The position numbers and the translations under genes were made by a program. The notes beneath the pieces were generated by a model, which was not told where the DNA came from, ran no database searches, and saw only the letters and a program-made list of their open reading frames with translations. 9,770 nt of DNA from Clostridiaceae bacterium (lineage in GTDB: Bacteria > Bacillota > Clostridia > DSM-8532): positions 1-9,770 of the forward strand of contig DUSJ01000376.1 of assembly GCA_012842645.1 (NCBI GenBank), given 5' to 3'. Positions 1 to 6,458 of this stretch are shown piece by piece. The first letter of the stretch is position 1. The number at the start of each line of letters is the position of its first letter.

Positions 1-1142
1 CCCCACCCAATGTGCTCGCCTTTTCTTCTGTCCTCGTACTCATAAAGGGCAGATCCGTCGAACCTGGCAAGCCCGTGGCCATCCTTCGGGAAATGTGCCG
101 GAACCCAGTCCAGTATAACCCCGATCCCATTGTTATGGCATGTGTCTATGAAGTATTTGAAGTCCTCCGGGGTACCGTACCGGCTGGTAGGCGCATAGTA
201 TCCTGTCACCTGGTACCCCCACGAACCGTCATAGGGGTGTTCCATCACCGGCAGAAGCTCAAGGTGTGTATAACCCATTTCTTTTGCATAAGGAACCAGT
301 TCTTCGGCAAGTTTCCTGTATGAATAGGGCCTGAACCCGGTTTCGGAGTCCGGGTCGTCATCGGGTTCCTGTCTCCATGACCCGAGGTGGACCTCGTAAA
401 TGTTGACCGGTTTGCCGAATACGCTTTCTTCAGCCCTCTTCTTCATCCATTCGTCATCGGTCCATTCGTAATTGTCCAGATCGTACACAACCGATGCGGT
501 CTGAGGAGGTTTCTCGGCAAAAAAGGCATAGGGATCGGCCTTGATATATAATTCCCCTGATGGTGTCTTTATCTCGTATTTATAGATGTCCCCCCTGGTC
601 AGCCCGGGTATGAAAATTTCCCACACTCCGCTGCTTCCTATCATGCGCATCTGGTGGACACGGCCGTCCCACTGGTTGAAGGAGCCTACCACGCTGACCC
701 TTTGGGCCATGGGCGCCCATACCCCGAAGGCCGCGCCCCTGATGCCTTCATGCTCGCACAGGTGGCATCCAAGCTTTTCATAAATTCGGTGATGATTTCC
801 CTGGTTGAAAAGATACAGGTCATAATCCGAAATGGTTGGCCAGAACGAGTAAGGATCCCTCATCGTATATACTGTGCCGTCATAGGTCGTATGAACGAGT
901 TCATACCGGAATATTTTGTCCCTGTCCGGTATGACCAGTTCAAACAGGCCTGCGCTGTCGATCTGTTCCATCTGGTAGATTGCGGATGACTCGATATCTT
1001 TTACGGCTATACTCCTGGAATGAGGATTGAACACTCTTACTACAATCCTGCCGTTTTCATCATGCATACCCAGTACGGCGTGGGGATTTTTTTCCGTGCC
1101 TCTTAAAAGCGCCTCGAACCGGTAATTTATTGAAGAACCCAT
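1..1142 (-). CDS. glgB: 1,4-alpha-glucan branching enzyme, N-terminal 380 residues (3' end outside window)
   Basis: Glycogen branching enzyme (GH13): it cuts alpha-1,4 glucan chains and re-attaches the piece by an alpha-1,6 bond in cytoplasmic glycogen synthesis. I translated the minus strand from the ATG at 1142. The frame is open to the window edge. An N-terminal accessory domain (about residues 5-110, including HAVLGMH) is followed by a CBM48-like domain (about 130-215, with FGVWAPMAQRVSVVGSFNQW). The GH13 barrel then begins, with VNIYEVHLGSW, YTHLELLPVMEHP, SWGYQVTGYYAPTSRYGTP and the region I motif DWVPAHFP (from about residue 345), then HGLARFDGSALYE. These are hallmark GlgB strings. 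The catalytic Asp/Glu residues lie beyond the visible part. The start is supported by AGAGGTGG just upstream (1147-1154). It is transcribed divergently from the small membrane protein gene. The family call is secure; completeness cannot be judged. Confidence 0.96.
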   Translation of the reverse strand, partial: MGSSINYRFEALLRGTEKNPHAVLGMHDENGRIVVRVFNPHSRSIAVKDIESSAIYQMEQIDSAGLFELVIPDRDKIFRYELVHTTYDGTVYTMRDPYSFWPTISDYDLYLFNQGNHHRIYEKLGCHLCEHEGIRGAAFGVWAPMAQRVSVVGSFNQWDGRVHQMRMIGSSGVWEIFIPGLTRGDIYKYEIKTPSGELYIKADPYAFFAEKPPQTASVVYDLDNYEWTDDEWMKKRAEESVFGKPVNIYEVHLGSWRQEPDDDPDSETGFRPYSYRKLAEELVPYAKEMGYTHLELLPVMEHPYDGSWGYQVTGYYAPTSRYGTPEDFKYFIDTCHNNGIGVILDWVPAHFPKDGHGLARFDGSALYEYEDRRKGEHIGW

Positions 1143-1216
1143 GAATCCACCTCTCGTAATCCCCCGTATGGTATAGCCTGTGCCGGATAAATTTCAATAA
1201 GGGTTTCTTTCAAATT

Positions 1217-1245
1217 ATTATACTATACCTGTAAATCAATTACAG
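1217..1245 (-). promoter_or_regulatory. Candidate SigA-type promoter for glgB
   Basis: On the minus strand a perfect TATAAT lies at 1222-1217. A weak -35 (CTGTAA, 3 of 6 matches to TTGACA) lies at 1245-1240, with a 17-nt spacer. This would start transcription around position 1210, about 70 nt before the glgB ATG. The good -10 and correct orientation make it plausible. The poor -35 suggests a need for an activator or an otherwise weak promoter. Confidence 0.45.
1230..1244. promoter_or_regulatory. TGTAA-N5-TTACA palindrome, possible operator
   Basis: A perfect 5-bp inverted repeat (TGTAA ... TTACA with a 5-bp centre) overlaps the -35 and spacer of the candidate glgB promoter. A dimeric regulator bound here would block or modulate glgB. 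I do not recognise the regulator. In such AT-rich DNA a 5+5 palindrome can also arise by chance, so this is only a candidate. Confidence 0.25.
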
Positions 1246-1301
1246 CATGCTTTAATTTCGTTTTTCAATATGTTAATTTTATTATAGCTGAAACGAGGGG
1301 A

Positions 1302-1679
1302 GTGGTAAGCCTGGAAAACAAGGTTTCCCAGCGGCCTTATGTAAGGAAAGGCCCTGATATCGTTTGCAGGATGATAGACATCGCAAGCGTCATCCTCTGG
1401 GGGTTTATACTCGCCGATTTCGGTATCATCCTTTGGGCAAGGCCCGAGGACGAGACTTTCTTAGACCGTTTATTCAATATAAGCGTCAGGGATTACTGGG
1501 ACGCCGCCATGCTGCAGGTGGCCCTGTTCCTTTCATTGGTCCAGCTCCTGCTGAGCATCTTTTCATTGTACCTGAATTCAAAAAGGCTCAAACGCAAGGA
1601 TGACAGGATCAGGGTCTCCATCATCATTTCAACATTCGTCGCCCTGTTCATCTGCCTGTTTTTGACGGTGTACCTTTAA
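1302..1679 (+). CDS. Small membrane protein of unknown function, three predicted TM helices
   Basis: I do not recognise this 125-residue protein. A polar N-terminus (about 1-23) is followed by three hydrophobic segments: about 25-46 (IDIASVILWGFILADFGIILWA), about 68-90 (MLQVALFLSLVQLLLSIFSLYL) and about 103-125 (RVSIIISTFVALFICLFLTVYL). The basic stretch NSKRLKRKDDR between helices 2 and 3 suggests a cytoplasmic loop by the positive-inside rule. The start is uncertain: the GTG at 1302 is preceded by GAGGGG ending only 1 nt away, which is too close for a normal Shine-Dalgarno site. The ATG at 1371 would begin almost directly at helix 1 and has no better site. It is divergent from glgB and convergent with the SLH protein gene, so it is probably a single-gene transcript. 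Coding is supported by the coherent membrane pattern and the long open frame, not by homology. Confidence 0.7.
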   Translation: MVSLENKVSQRPYVRKGPDIVCRMIDIASVILWGFILADFGIILWARPEDETFLDRLFNISVRDYWDAAMLQVALFLSLVQLLLSIFSLYLNSKRLKRKDDRIRVSIIISTFVALFICLFLTVYL

Positions 1680-1726
1680 TTATCGTAAGAAAAATATTCA
1701 AATTTTTGTAACATGGTTCGTTTCCT

Positions 1727-1792
1727 GAGATTCTTCGCTGCGCTCCCTCAGGATGGAATTAAGCTGTCATCCTGAGCGAAGCGAAGGATCTC
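1727..1792. repeat. Palindromic intergenic repeat (REP-like), hairpin with 25-29 bp arms
   Basis: The left arm (1727-1755) and right arm (1768-1792) are inverted copies around a 12-nt loop. They match except for two substitutions and a 4-nt insertion (CCCT) in the left arm. The core strings CCTTCGCTTCGCTCAGGATG and its complement resemble dispersed palindromes I know from many bacterial genomes, though I cannot confirm copy number here. It lies between two convergent genes. The right arm ends inside the TGA stop of the SLH protein gene (1793-1791). The imperfect hairpin could help end transcription from either side, but neither flank has a proper T-tract. Confidence 0.8.
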
Positions 1793-4115
1793 ATATCAGC
1801 TTATACCTCTTCAGCGTCCGATAGATGAACGCGGCCGTCTCAGCTTTCGTAGAGTAAGACTGCAGGGAAAGCTGCCCGTTTTTCCCGCTTATAATGCCTT
1901 CCCCCACAAAGGAAGCAATTATATCGGCCTCCTCCCGGGAGACATGGCTATAATCGCTGAACCGCTCCAGGATACCCGTATCGTGCCGTACTGCAGGCAT
2001 GCCCGCATAACCCAGGGCGCCGTTCAGCATAATGAGGACATCCAGCCTTGTAACGGCCCTGTTGGGATATACATTGCCGTTGGCGTCAGGATGGAGAAGG
2101 CCAAGATCCACCGCTGTCATGACATCCTCGTAGTAAATATGCTTCGGGGTGATGTCTGCGGGAGGCCTGAGCCCCGAATAACCATACGGGATATTGAAAC
2201 TCTTTATTATGAACCTTGCAAGCTGGCCTCTTGAGACAACATTCCCGGGATCGAAAAGCCGGCCTGTGGAATCTTCAAATACCCCAAGACCCTGGAGCGT
2301 GTATATGGCATCAAGGGCCCACTGGTATTGCGCAAGGTCAGTATAGTTCACCTTCGCGGGCACTTTTACCGAGATTCCCGCCGCTTTTGACTCCCCGGAA
2401 ATATTATAGGCTGTGACTTCATAATACACATTGCTTCCCTCGGGGGGAGCGCTGTCCACAAAACTTTGGGCGTCTTTCCCGGCCGAGCCGGCAACGGTCC
2501 TTGTAACAGAACCGTCGGGGTTTCGGACAGAGCGGTAGATATAATAGCCATCCTCAGCATTGGATAAATCTTCCCATGTTAAAACGACCCTGTTGTATCC
2601 CGCATGCAGGACCTCAAGATTCCCGGGGGTTTCCGGAGCAGTGCCCGAAAAGTAGAATTCCGGGCCAATCGTTTCAAGACCTCCTGTGTTTGCCCTTATC
2701 CTGAAATAATAGCCCTTAATGCCATCGACGTATAATTTGGCCGTCACATACTGATTGTCAGCATGTATAATCCTTTGCCACGGGCTGTTCATATCCCTGC
2801 GGTACTCAAGGGTATAGGTCGTATTGTCGGGAGCCGGCTTCTCGCTGAAAATAAAAAGTATGCCGTTATTTATATAGCTTATGATTTGCCCCGGGTTTTC
2901 CGGATACATGTTTACGATCTTCGTCTCAGTTGAAAATGCCGAAAAAGCCTTATCTCCCCGTACTGCACGGATCTTGTAGGAATAGGTCACACCTGCGGTC
3001 GCCGAGTAATCGGCGAAAGTGTCCGTGTTCTTCGGGATCAGGGCCACTTTTTCCCATTTCCCTGCTTCAGCCTTTCTCCATAATTCAAAACCTGTCTCAT
3101 CGTCAAAAGGATAATACCAAGACAGAATTATCTTTTCGCTGTCATATGCGGCAGCGGTCAGATCTGCCGGAACCGGGACATACTCGGCGGTAACGCTGAT
3201 TTCATCAGTATAGACCGAATATATGCCGTTTTTAGACCGCATGCGAAGCCGGTAAGTATAGGTATTTCCCTTTATGGCTCCGAAGTCAACGAAATAGCTT
3301 GAGTTTTGGTAATTACCGGCCAGAACCGAGAAATCTCCCGAGTCAGTCTGCCTTTCCAAATAAGCGCTTCCGCCATAGTTATTCTGGGTATCCCATTCAA
3401 GCCTGATTCTGCCGTCTATCGTTCCATAGCCCCATAAAGGTGTATTCAGGGGGAACGCCGTATCGGTGCCTAATCCATATTCCGAAGGATAATAGGATGA
3501 ATGGCGGTCTTTTGCGTACTGTACCCTGATACGGTAATAATAACGCATATTTGTTGTTATATCGGTATCACGGTATGCTGTTTCCGTAATCGGCAGGGTT
3601 GCAATCACCTGCCATGAGGAATTGCCGTATTCTCTTCGCTCAATTATGGTATAGTAATCGGGAACCCTTTTCAGGAGAAGATCCGGATATGTCCATTCCA
3701 TATCGATCTGACCAACGTATACCCCGGCTATCCTGAAATTTGAAGGGTATAGGGTGACAGCCTCAACAACAGGTGTATAGGGACTAAAGCTGTCACTGGT
3801 GTAAGTCCTTGCCCGGTACCTGTAGACATGCCCGTTGGTAACTGACATGTCTCTGTAAGTCTCCAGTTTTTTGTCCACATAGGCAATCGGATAGAACTCG
3901 CCCTGGTCGACCGCTCTTTCAATAATAGTATATATGAATGACTCCGTATCATTGTTTTTCCAGTATAGAACATTATAGTTTTGATAAGCCTGTACAAGGA
4001 ACTGTTTCGGAGCGGAAAGCGTCGCAGCTCCGGCCATGTTCATTGTAAACATGCCCGAATATGGTATCATGAGCATTACGGCTAAAATAAATATTAATAT
4101 TCTTTTTTTAATCAA
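1791..4115 (-). CDS. Secreted S-layer-anchored protein, six FnIII-like domains plus three SLH domains
   Basis: A 774-residue exported surface protein. The signal peptide covers about residues 1-31 (basic MIKKR, a hydrophobic core, then MAGAAT). Six fibronectin type III-like units follow at about 34-122, 124-222, 224-312, 314-403, 405-490 and 493-585. They are recognisable by repeated Trp strand B motifs (LYW, MEW, LEW, LSW, LTW; the fifth lacks Trp) and by YxYRxR strands. Three SLH modules close the protein (about 590-645, 650-705, 715-774). SLH domains bind secondary cell-wall polymer through a TRAE-type motif. Here the equivalents are SRGQ, TRLD and TKAE, so only the third is close to consensus. 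No catalytic domain is visible, so the likely role is adhesion or scaffolding. The start is TTG at 4115-4113, with GGGGGT seven bases upstream. An ATG further in would shorten the signal peptide. It is a single gene, divergent from yqhQ. Confidence 0.93.
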   Translation of the reverse strand: MIKKRILIFILAVMLMIPYSGMFTMNMAGAATLSAPKQFLVQAYQNYNVLYWKNNDTESFIYTIIERAVDQGEFYPIAYVDKKLETYRDMSVTNGHVYRYRARTYTSDSFSPYTPVVEAVTLYPSNFRIAGVYVGQIDMEWTYPDLLLKRVPDYYTIIERREYGNSSWQVIATLPITETAYRDTDITTNMRYYYRIRVQYAKDRHSSYYPSEYGLGTDTAFPLNTPLWGYGTIDGRIRLEWDTQNNYGGSAYLERQTDSGDFSVLAGNYQNSSYFVDFGAIKGNTYTYRLRMRSKNGIYSVYTDEISVTAEYVPVPADLTAAAYDSEKIILSWYYPFDDETGFELWRKAEAGKWEKVALIPKNTDTFADYSATAGVTYSYKIRAVRGDKAFSAFSTETKIVNMYPENPGQIISYINNGILFIFSEKPAPDNTTYTLEYRRDMNSPWQRIIHADNQYVTAKLYVDGIKGYYFRIRANTGGLETIGPEFYFSGTAPETPGNLEVLHAGYNRVVLTWEDLSNAEDGYYIYRSVRNPDGSVTRTVAGSAGKDAQSFVDSAPPEGSNVYYEVTAYNISGESKAAGISVKVPAKVNYTDLAQYQWALDAIYTLQGLGVFEDSTGRLFDPGNVVSRGQLARFIIKSFNIPYGYSGLRPPADITPKHIYYEDVMTAVDLGLLHPDANGNVYPNRAVTRLDVLIMLNGALGYAGMPAVRHDTGILERFSDYSHVSREEADIIASFVGEGIISGKNGQLSLQSYSTKAETAAFIYRTLKRYKLI

Positions 4116-4176
4116 GGCTATTACCCCCGATACTTATGTGAAAATAGTGACACCAAAGCTATATATTTTTATCGGC

Positions 4177-4203
4177 AAAAAAAGAGCCGGCAGTGATACC
4201 GGC
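4177..4203 (-). terminator. Rho-independent terminator-like hairpin in the SLH gene leader
   Basis: Reading the minus strand, GCCGG-N8-CCGGC (4203-4186) is followed by TC and seven T residues (ending at 4177). This is an intrinsic-terminator layout active only on the minus strand. No gene lies upstream on that strand before the divergent yqhQ. The hairpin would therefore stop either antisense transcripts from yqhQ or an SLH gene transcript starting further upstream, acting as an attenuator. The 5-bp GC stem is short, so efficiency may be modest. Confidence 0.55.
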
Positions 4204-4285
4204 AAGTAAAGGGGGTCAAAATGTATTGTGAGGTCATTAAGATTATTCTCTCATTATTTCATTTTTATACAGCAGAAATAAAAAT

Positions 4286-4314
4286 TTGTTAGAATGACCG
4301 GTCTATAGTATAAT
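4286..4314 (+). promoter_or_regulatory. SigA-type promoter for yqhQ-prmC
   Basis: TTGTTA (4286-4291) and a perfect TATAAT (4309-4314) are separated by exactly 17 nt. Transcription should begin near 4321, which lies after the ATG at 4316 and so argues for the downstream start at 4355. The spacer contains the 8-bp palindrome GACCGGTC (4295-4302). Confidence 0.75.
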
Positions 4315-4354
4315 AATGATTACGAACAAGACAGAAGGCACAGGTAATGCAGCT

Positions 4355-5314
4355 ATGGATAAAGAAATCTGGAAAAAACCAAAAATATGCAGCAATATTG
4401 GCGGCCAGGCCCTGATAGAAGGAGTCATGATGCGCGGCAACGACAGGGTGGCCGTATCCGTAAGGAAATCCACTGGTGAAATACATACCGAGATAAAGCA
4501 ATCGGTTCCCCTGACAAAGAAAAACCGGTTTTTCGGACTGCCTTTCATCAGGGGCGGAGTATCGTTTATCGATTCGATGGTAGTGGGTATCAGGACGCTT
4601 ATGGATTCAGCCGAGCTGGTCGACCTTGGCGAAGAAGAGGAAAAAGAAAGCAAGTTTGATATATGGATGAAAAAGAAGCTTGGAGAGAATTATTTCTCTT
4701 ACATGCTTTATTTCTCCGTGTTTCTGGCGCTGGCTTTCAGCATAGCCGTTTTTGTACTTCTTCCAAACGCGGCTGTAAGCTTTTTTAACATAGACAAAAG
4801 CAGTTTTGGCGGTTCCCTGCTCGCAAGCACTCTTGAAGGGCTGATCAGGGTCGGTCTTTTTATCCTTTATGTATGGCTGGTTTCAAAGAACAGGGACATA
4901 AAGCGGGTGTTCCAGTATCACGGCGCCGAGCATAAGACCATATACGCCTATGAGAACGACGAGGAACTGACCCTCGAAAACGTGAGAAAGCATACCACGC
5001 TGCACCCGAGGTGCGGTACTACCTTTATATTCATCGTGCTGATAATAAGCAGCCTGATCTTTGCTTTTACAGGCTGGCACAACCGCCTTGTCAACCTGGT
5101 AATCCGGCTTGCCCTGCTTCCCCTGATCGCAGGCATCTCTTACGAGGCATTCAAGCTCTCGGCCAGGTCGGACAGCAAGTTAGTACGGATAATTAGCGTG
5201 CCTGGGCTGTGGCTTCAGAAAATAACCACCAGCGAGCCTGACGATTCCATGATAGAAGTCGCCATCGCTTCGCTGAAGGCCGTTTTGCAGGAACAGCCCG
5301 TAACGGAATCGTAA
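4355..5314 (+). CDS. yqhQ: DUF1385 (YqhQ-type) membrane protein
   Basis: A 319-residue multi-pass membrane protein of the DUF1385 family, whose biochemical function I do not know. Diagnostic strings are IGGQALIEGVMMRG near the N-terminus, PFIRGGVSFIDSMVVGIRTL, the central QYHGAEHKTIYAYE, and HPRCGTTFIF. Hydrophobic segments lie at about 116-138, 161-178, 228-246 and 252-270. The conserved His/Glu/Cys residues of HGAEHKT and HPRCGT sit beside membrane segments and hint at metal binding or catalysis; that is inference. The start at 4355 is chosen because a strong promoter predicts a 5' end near 4321, downstream of the other in-frame ATG at 4316. CAGGT precedes 4355 by nine bases. It lies 37 bp upstream of prmC, an arrangement familiar from other Clostridia, so the two are probably cotranscribed. 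Confidence 0.92.
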   Translation: MDKEIWKKPKICSNIGGQALIEGVMMRGNDRVAVSVRKSTGEIHTEIKQSVPLTKKNRFFGLPFIRGGVSFIDSMVVGIRTLMDSAELVDLGEEEEKESKFDIWMKKKLGENYFSYMLYFSVFLALAFSIAVFVLLPNAAVSFFNIDKSSFGGSLLASTLEGLIRVGLFILYVWLVSKNRDIKRVFQYHGAEHKTIYAYENDEELTLENVRKHTTLHPRCGTTFIFIVLIISSLIFAFTGWHNRLVNLVIRLALLPLIAGISYEAFKLSARSDSKLVRIISVPGLWLQKITTSEPDDSMIEVAIASLKAVLQEQPVTES

Positions 5315-5351
5315 AAGCCGGTCATTTGGCCGTGTTTGAGGATAATGCCCG

Positions 5352-6263
5352 ATGGTTCTTGGAGATTTGCTTAAGGAAGCAATAAGGCATCTTAAGGATA
5401 ATAAAGTGGAAGACCCGTCTTATGAGGCTGGTCTTCTTTTATCACACGTCCTGGGCAGGGATCCTGGCTATGTGTATGCCCACCCGGAGGAGGAAGTAAG
5501 CAATGAGACTGCCGGGCAATACAGGAGCTTAGTCGAAAGAAGAGGACGCCACGAGCCTTTTGCGTACATTACAGGCGAGTGCGGTTTCCTGGACATGACC
5601 TTATTCGTAAACAGGCATGTGCTGATTCCCAGGGAAGAGACCGAACTGCTGGCCCAAAGCGCATTATGGGCATTGGGCAAAACCCCGCGGTATTTTAACC
5701 GGAGGATACCAAGGCTCCCTGAAAAAGGAGCATACCGTGTCCTTGATGTGGGGACCGGCTCGGGCTGTATTGCCGTGAGCCTTGCCAGGCACTGCGATTA
5801 TATCCATGTGGACGCTGTCGATATTTCCGTCGAAGCCATTGCCGTTGCCCGGAAAAACGCCGAAAAATACGGTGTGGAAAGCAGGATTGATTTCATCGTT
5901 TCCGATTTTCTCAATGACTTTGCAATCAAGGAAAAATATGATCTTATTGTTTCAAATCCTCCCTATATACCCGAAAAAGATATAAAGACCCTGCCTGTCT
6001 CGGTAAAAGGATACGAACCCCTTACAGCGCTTGCCGCCGGCAGCGACGGTCTTATCTTTTATCGTGCCCTTGCCGAAAGAGCCCGGTCACTTCTTTTTGG
6101 GCAGGGGATGAACATCGTTGAATGCGGCTTCAACCAGGGCCGGGAAGTAAAAGGAATATTCTCCGAAACAGGCATGGAAACCTTTATTTTAAAAGACCTT
6201 GCCGGGATCGACCGCATTGTCGCCGCCGTGAGTATAGGGGACGGAGGTTTTTGCTCAAAATGA
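5352..6263 (+). CDS. prmC: Peptide chain release factor N5-glutamine methyltransferase
   Basis: PrmC (HemK family) uses S-adenosylmethionine to methylate the GGQ-loop glutamine of release factors RF1 and RF2 in the cytoplasm, which improves translation termination. The 303 residues show an N-terminal helical domain (about 1-70), the FAYITGECGFLDMTLFV and HVLIPREETELL strings, the SAM-binding motif VLDVGTGSGCIAVSLA (from about residue 130), the acidic DAVDIS strand end, and the catalytic NPPY at 202-205. The normal family ending is reached around GIDRIV (285-290). The last ten codons (SIGDGGFCSK, 294-303) and the TGA stop lie inside a repeat element, so the tail looks acquired. GAGG lies ten bases before the ATG. 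It follows yqhQ by 37 bp. No prfA adjoins it. Confidence 0.96.
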   Translation: MVLGDLLKEAIRHLKDNKVEDPSYEAGLLLSHVLGRDPGYVYAHPEEEVSNETAGQYRSLVERRGRHEPFAYITGECGFLDMTLFVNRHVLIPREETELLAQSALWALGKTPRYFNRRIPRLPEKGAYRVLDVGTGSGCIAVSLARHCDYIHVDAVDISVEAIAVARKNAEKYGVESRIDFIVSDFLNDFAIKEKYDLIVSNPPYIPEKDIKTLPVSVKGYEPLTALAAGSDGLIFYRALAERARSLLFGQGMNIVECGFNQGREVKGIFSETGMETFILKDLAGIDRIVAAVSIGDGGFCSK

Positions 6264-6321
6264 GTATAGGGGACGGAGGATGATACTCAAAATGAGTGAA
6301 AACCTCCGTCCCCTATACTCA
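6229..6321. repeat. Repeat element: two 32-bp tandem units plus an inverted copy
   Basis: Unit 1 (6229-6260) and unit 2 (6261-6292) are head-to-tail copies differing at four positions. Both start with the 19-mer TGAGTATAGGGGACGGAGG. An exact inverted copy of that 19-mer lies at 6303-6321; against unit 1 the match extends to 23 bp (6299-6321). The unit junctions form CTCA-AAA-TGAG mini-palindromes. The whole can fold as a long hairpin with either direct unit. It begins inside prmC and supplies its tail and stop codon. I recall similar GGGGACGG-containing palindromes as dispersed elements in Clostridia, in some genomes linked to REP-associated tyrosine transposases. That link is recall only; no transposase is in this window. 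Confidence 0.85.
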
Positions 6322-6458
6322 TATTCATAAGGTATAAATTTCCCTTTCAGTGACTATACTCTAAGTATGATGGGCGAGGATTGATTCTTTTCACTCCTTT
6401 TCCCTGCCGTTACATAGAAATATTATATGAGACATTTTTACTGAAAGGTCGGGAAATT

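Noticed and set aside
1690..1707. AAAAAT-N6-ATTTTT hairpin after the small membrane protein gene
   Set aside because: A six-pair AT-only stem in AT-rich DNA is too weak to call a terminator.
2930..3193. Plus-strand open frames within the FnIII/SLH gene (also 1944-2416)
   Set aside because: They are shadows of the minus-strand gene, with no ribosome site and no recognisable protein pattern.
4116..4315. A known riboswitch in the SLH gene leader
   Set aside because: I looked for c-di-GMP, cobalamin, SAM and similar conserved cores and recognised none. Only the short hairpin with T-run is supported.
6355..6368. TATACT and the ATACT-CTA-AGTAT palindrome as the yaaL promoter/operator
   Set aside because: No acceptable -35 lies at 16-18 nt, and the small palindrome is within chance expectation, so I did not annotate it.
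6381..6458. In-frame N-terminal extension of the YaaL-like protein from a TTG
   Set aside because: The 26 extra residues are unlike the family, and the ATG at 6459 has an upstream AAAGG site.
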